The notes under the pieces: generated by a model
Databases searched by the model: none
What the model was told of the DNA's origin: nothing
Seen by the model: the letters and a program-made list of their open reading frames with translations, nothing else
Made by a program: the position numbers and the translations under genes
Part shown: in pieces, positions 6,170 through 8,006 of the stretch
Numbering within the stretch: the first letter of the stretch is position 1
How the letters are laid out: each line of letters begins with the position of its first letter
Origin: an uncultured Bacteroidales bacterium
Lineage (GTDB): Bacteria; Bacteroidota; Bacteroidia; Bacteroidales; UBA932
DNA: 8,006 nucleotides
Assembly (NCBI GenBank): GCA_946184255.1
Contig: CAMHFA010000039.1
Span: 1 to 8,006 of the forward strand
Direction of reading: 5' to 3'

Positions 6170-8006
6170 ATGGTGTCAAAAACGTCCTCTGCCATATTTC
6201 CCATTCTGGTCATCGCCTTTGCGTTGGTCTGTTCGTGCAGCACGACCCGCGTTCTTGAGGACGGCCAGTACCGCCTGGCAAAGAACAGCGTCGAGGTCAC
6301 CAATGACAAGAAATTCAACCCCAAAGAGATAGAAAAATACATCCAGCAGAAGTCCAACTCCTATATACTCTTCGGCTGGAACCCCTTCCTAAACATATAC
6401 AACTGGTCAGGGAAAAACTCAGATGGCTTTGCGAGCAACCTCTTCAGGAAGATAGGGGAGGCTCCGGTAGTTTACAACCCTTCCCAAGTGGAAGCATCGA
6501 TAGAGAATATCAAGAGGCATCTCGAATATCTCGGTTATTACAATTCCCAGGTTGACAGCGATGTCAAGGTCAATCGAAGGAACGTGGATGTCACGTACAA
6601 TGTCACATTAGGAAAGCGATACAAGATTGACGAAATTACCTTTTCCATCCCTGAAGGGGAGTTCAGCAAGGATTTCTTCGCGGACACTGCAAACCTCTCT
6701 TTCAAGAAGGGAGATTATCTCTCTGAATCTGTACTTGAGCAGGAAACTGAACGCTCAGCGGCCTGGATGCGCAGGAACGGATGGTTCGGTTTCACTAAGA
6801 ACTACTATTCCTTCGAAGCCGACACTCTCGAACGCAGGGACACAGCAAACCTCCTCATGATGATCAAGGAGTACACCCGCAACCAGTCACCGGACAATGC
6901 CCGTCCTTTCCATAAATATACTTTCGGCCACGTGGACATGACGTGGGACAGGGACCTGGTCTTCAACAGGAGGGTTCTCAGGAACATGAACACTATCGTC
7001 CCCGGGGAGATTTATGATGAGGAAGAGGTAAACACAACGTATTCAAGGCTTTCAGCCCTGAAATTATTCAATAGTGTCAATGTATCGCTGAACCCCAGGG
7101 ACTCGTTGGACATCGTTGACTGCGACATCTCGCTCACACGTTCCAGGATGCAGGGATTCAAAGTCAACCTGGAAGGGTCAACCAATTCCAACGGACTCGT
7201 GGGAGTCTCTCCGCAGCTCAGTTATTTCCATAAAAACATATTCCATGGCGGTCAGTGGCTGAACCTGAGCTTCCTTGGCAACTTCCAGTTCAAGTCCAGC
7301 GACAGGAGGGTTCGTTCCGAAGAGTTCGGTGTTTCCGGAAACATCAGTTTTCCGAAGACCCTGGGACTGCCGAACACCCTTTTCACTGGGCCGAATATCC
7401 CGAGGACCGAAGTCAGTGCATCCTTTACCTATCAGAACCGACCGGAGTACACCAGGAACATGATTTCCACGTCCTTCGGCTACACAGGTTCATTCTCAAG
7501 GAACAGGTTCTCGTATCAGTTCTTCCCGGTTCAGGCTAAGATAGTCCGTTTGGACCACCTTGATCCGGCTTTTTACAACACCTTGGCCGGAAATCCTTTC
7601 ATGAGGGATGCTTACCAGAACCACTTCGACCTTGGATCGAGTGTCATGCTCTACTACACATCTTGTCCTGACCTCATCCCAAGGGTTTCCTACCAGTATG
7701 TCCGTTTCCAACTGGACGCTTCAGGCAATGTGCTCAGCCTGTTCAACAAATCGATGAAGCGGGACCAGTATGGCTCGAGGATGATATGGGGGACACCATA
7801 TTCACAGTACCTACGCTCCGAAGTGACTTATGGGAAAACGGCGGTTTTGGGCAAGAACGGAAACAGGGCTATCGCCTTGAGAGTCTTGGGAGGAATCGGA
7901 CATGCCTATGGCAATTCCGTAACAATGCCTTTTGAAAAGCAGTTCTATAGTGGCGGAGCAAACAGCATGAGGGGTTGGCAGGCCAGGACCCTGGGCCCCG
8001 GACGTG
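6170..8006 (+). CDS. tamL: TamL-like outer-membrane Omp85 lipoprotein (partial, 3' end missing)
   Basis: An outer-membrane assembly protein of the BamA/TamA superfamily, matching the lipoprotein version (TamL) typical of Bacteroidota, thought to work with TamB in envelope biogenesis. The frame is open from the ATG at 6170 to the window edge (612 residues, no stop). An in-frame TAA at 6143-6145 with no intervening ATG fixes the start region; GTG at 6173 is the only close alternative. The N-terminus is a lipoprotein signal: SK, a hydrophobic stretch at 8-20, then VCSC with Cys23 as the probable lipidated residue. The following STTRVLEDGQYRL is characteristic of TamL mature ends. Residues about 100-325 read as about three POTRA-like units (for example YNPSQVEASIENIKRHLEYLG at 102-122 and YDEEEVNTTYSRLSALKLF at 282-300). 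From about 327 alternating strands form the barrel. The Omp85 L6 signature is SGGANSMRGW at 594-603, with Arg601. The last strands are outside the window. Confidence 0.92.
   Translation, partial: MVSKTSSAIFPILVIAFALVCSCSTTRVLEDGQYRLAKNSVEVTNDKKFNPKEIEKYIQQKSNSYILFGWNPFLNIYNWSGKNSDGFASNLFRKIGEAPVVYNPSQVEASIENIKRHLEYLGYYNSQVDSDVKVNRRNVDVTYNVTLGKRYKIDEITFSIPEGEFSKDFFADTANLSFKKGDYLSESVLEQETERSAAWMRRNGWFGFTKNYYSFEADTLERRDTANLLMMIKEYTRNQSPDNARPFHKYTFGHVDMTWDRDLVFNRRVLRNMNTIVPGEIYDEEEVNTTYSRLSALKLFNSVNVSLNPRDSLDIVDCDISLTRSRMQGFKVNLEGSTNSNGLVGVSPQLSYFHKNIFHGGQWLNLSFLGNFQFKSSDRRVRSEEFGVSGNISFPKTLGLPNTLFTGPNIPRTEVSASFTYQNRPEYTRNMISTSFGYTGSFSRNRFSYQFFPVQAKIVRLDHLDPAFYNTLAGNPFMRDAYQNHFDLGSSVMLYYTSCPDLIPRVSYQYVRFQLDASGNVLSLFNKSMKRDQYGSRMIWGTPYSQYLRSEVTYGKTAVLGKNGNRAIALRVLGGIGHAYGNSVTMPFEKQFYSGGANSMRGWQARTLGPGR

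Overview
The window looks like a chromosomal segment of a Bacteroidota bacterium, most likely Bacteroidales. The support is a TamL-type outer-membrane Omp85 lipoprotein next to a divergent TrmH/SpoU methyltransferase, promoter-like TAnnTTTG elements of the Bacteroidota type, weak or absent Shine-Dalgarno sequences, and a multidomain PPDK_N protein of a kind I associate with this phylum. Genus cannot be set from the sequence alone. Base composition looks even across the window, and I see no insertion sequence, integrase, tRNA, rRNA or CRISPR array. This is housekeeping and central-metabolism territory rather than an obvious island.

Layout: (1) 1-901 (+) is the C-terminal 299 residues of a phosphofructokinase, cut by the left edge. 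(2) 890-6111 (-) is a tightly packed, probably single transcription unit read right to left: TrmH/SpoU RNA methyltransferase (5359-6111), then after 10 bp a 976-residue protein joining two receiver-like domains to a PEP-synthase/PPDK-type ATP-binding domain (2418-5348), then after 1 bp a cytoplasmic GH13 alpha-amylase-family enzyme (890-2416). (3) 6112-6169 is a short AT-rich divergent promoter region. (4) 6170-8006 (+) is a TamL-like lipoprotein with POTRA-like repeats and the start of an Omp85 barrel, cut by the right edge. Coding density is near total. The only stretch without a gene is the 58-bp divergent spacer.

How the genes may fit together: an intracellular GH13 enzyme acting on alpha-glucan or maltodextrin and a phosphofructokinase both feed glycolysis, although they lie on opposite strands. 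They converge, with coding regions overlapping by 12 bp, and the phosphofructokinase terminator lies inside the last codons of the GH13 gene. The 976-residue protein, translationally close to the GH13 gene, is the most intriguing item. It keeps the nucleotide-binding motifs of the PPDK_N family but lacks a recognisable canonical phosphohistidine domain and PEP/pyruvate barrel, so it cannot be an ordinary PEP synthase. Its second receiver-like domain keeps phosphorylatable-looking residues. Its substrate is unknown. The TamL gene belongs to envelope biogenesis and appears to share only the promoter spacer with the operon.
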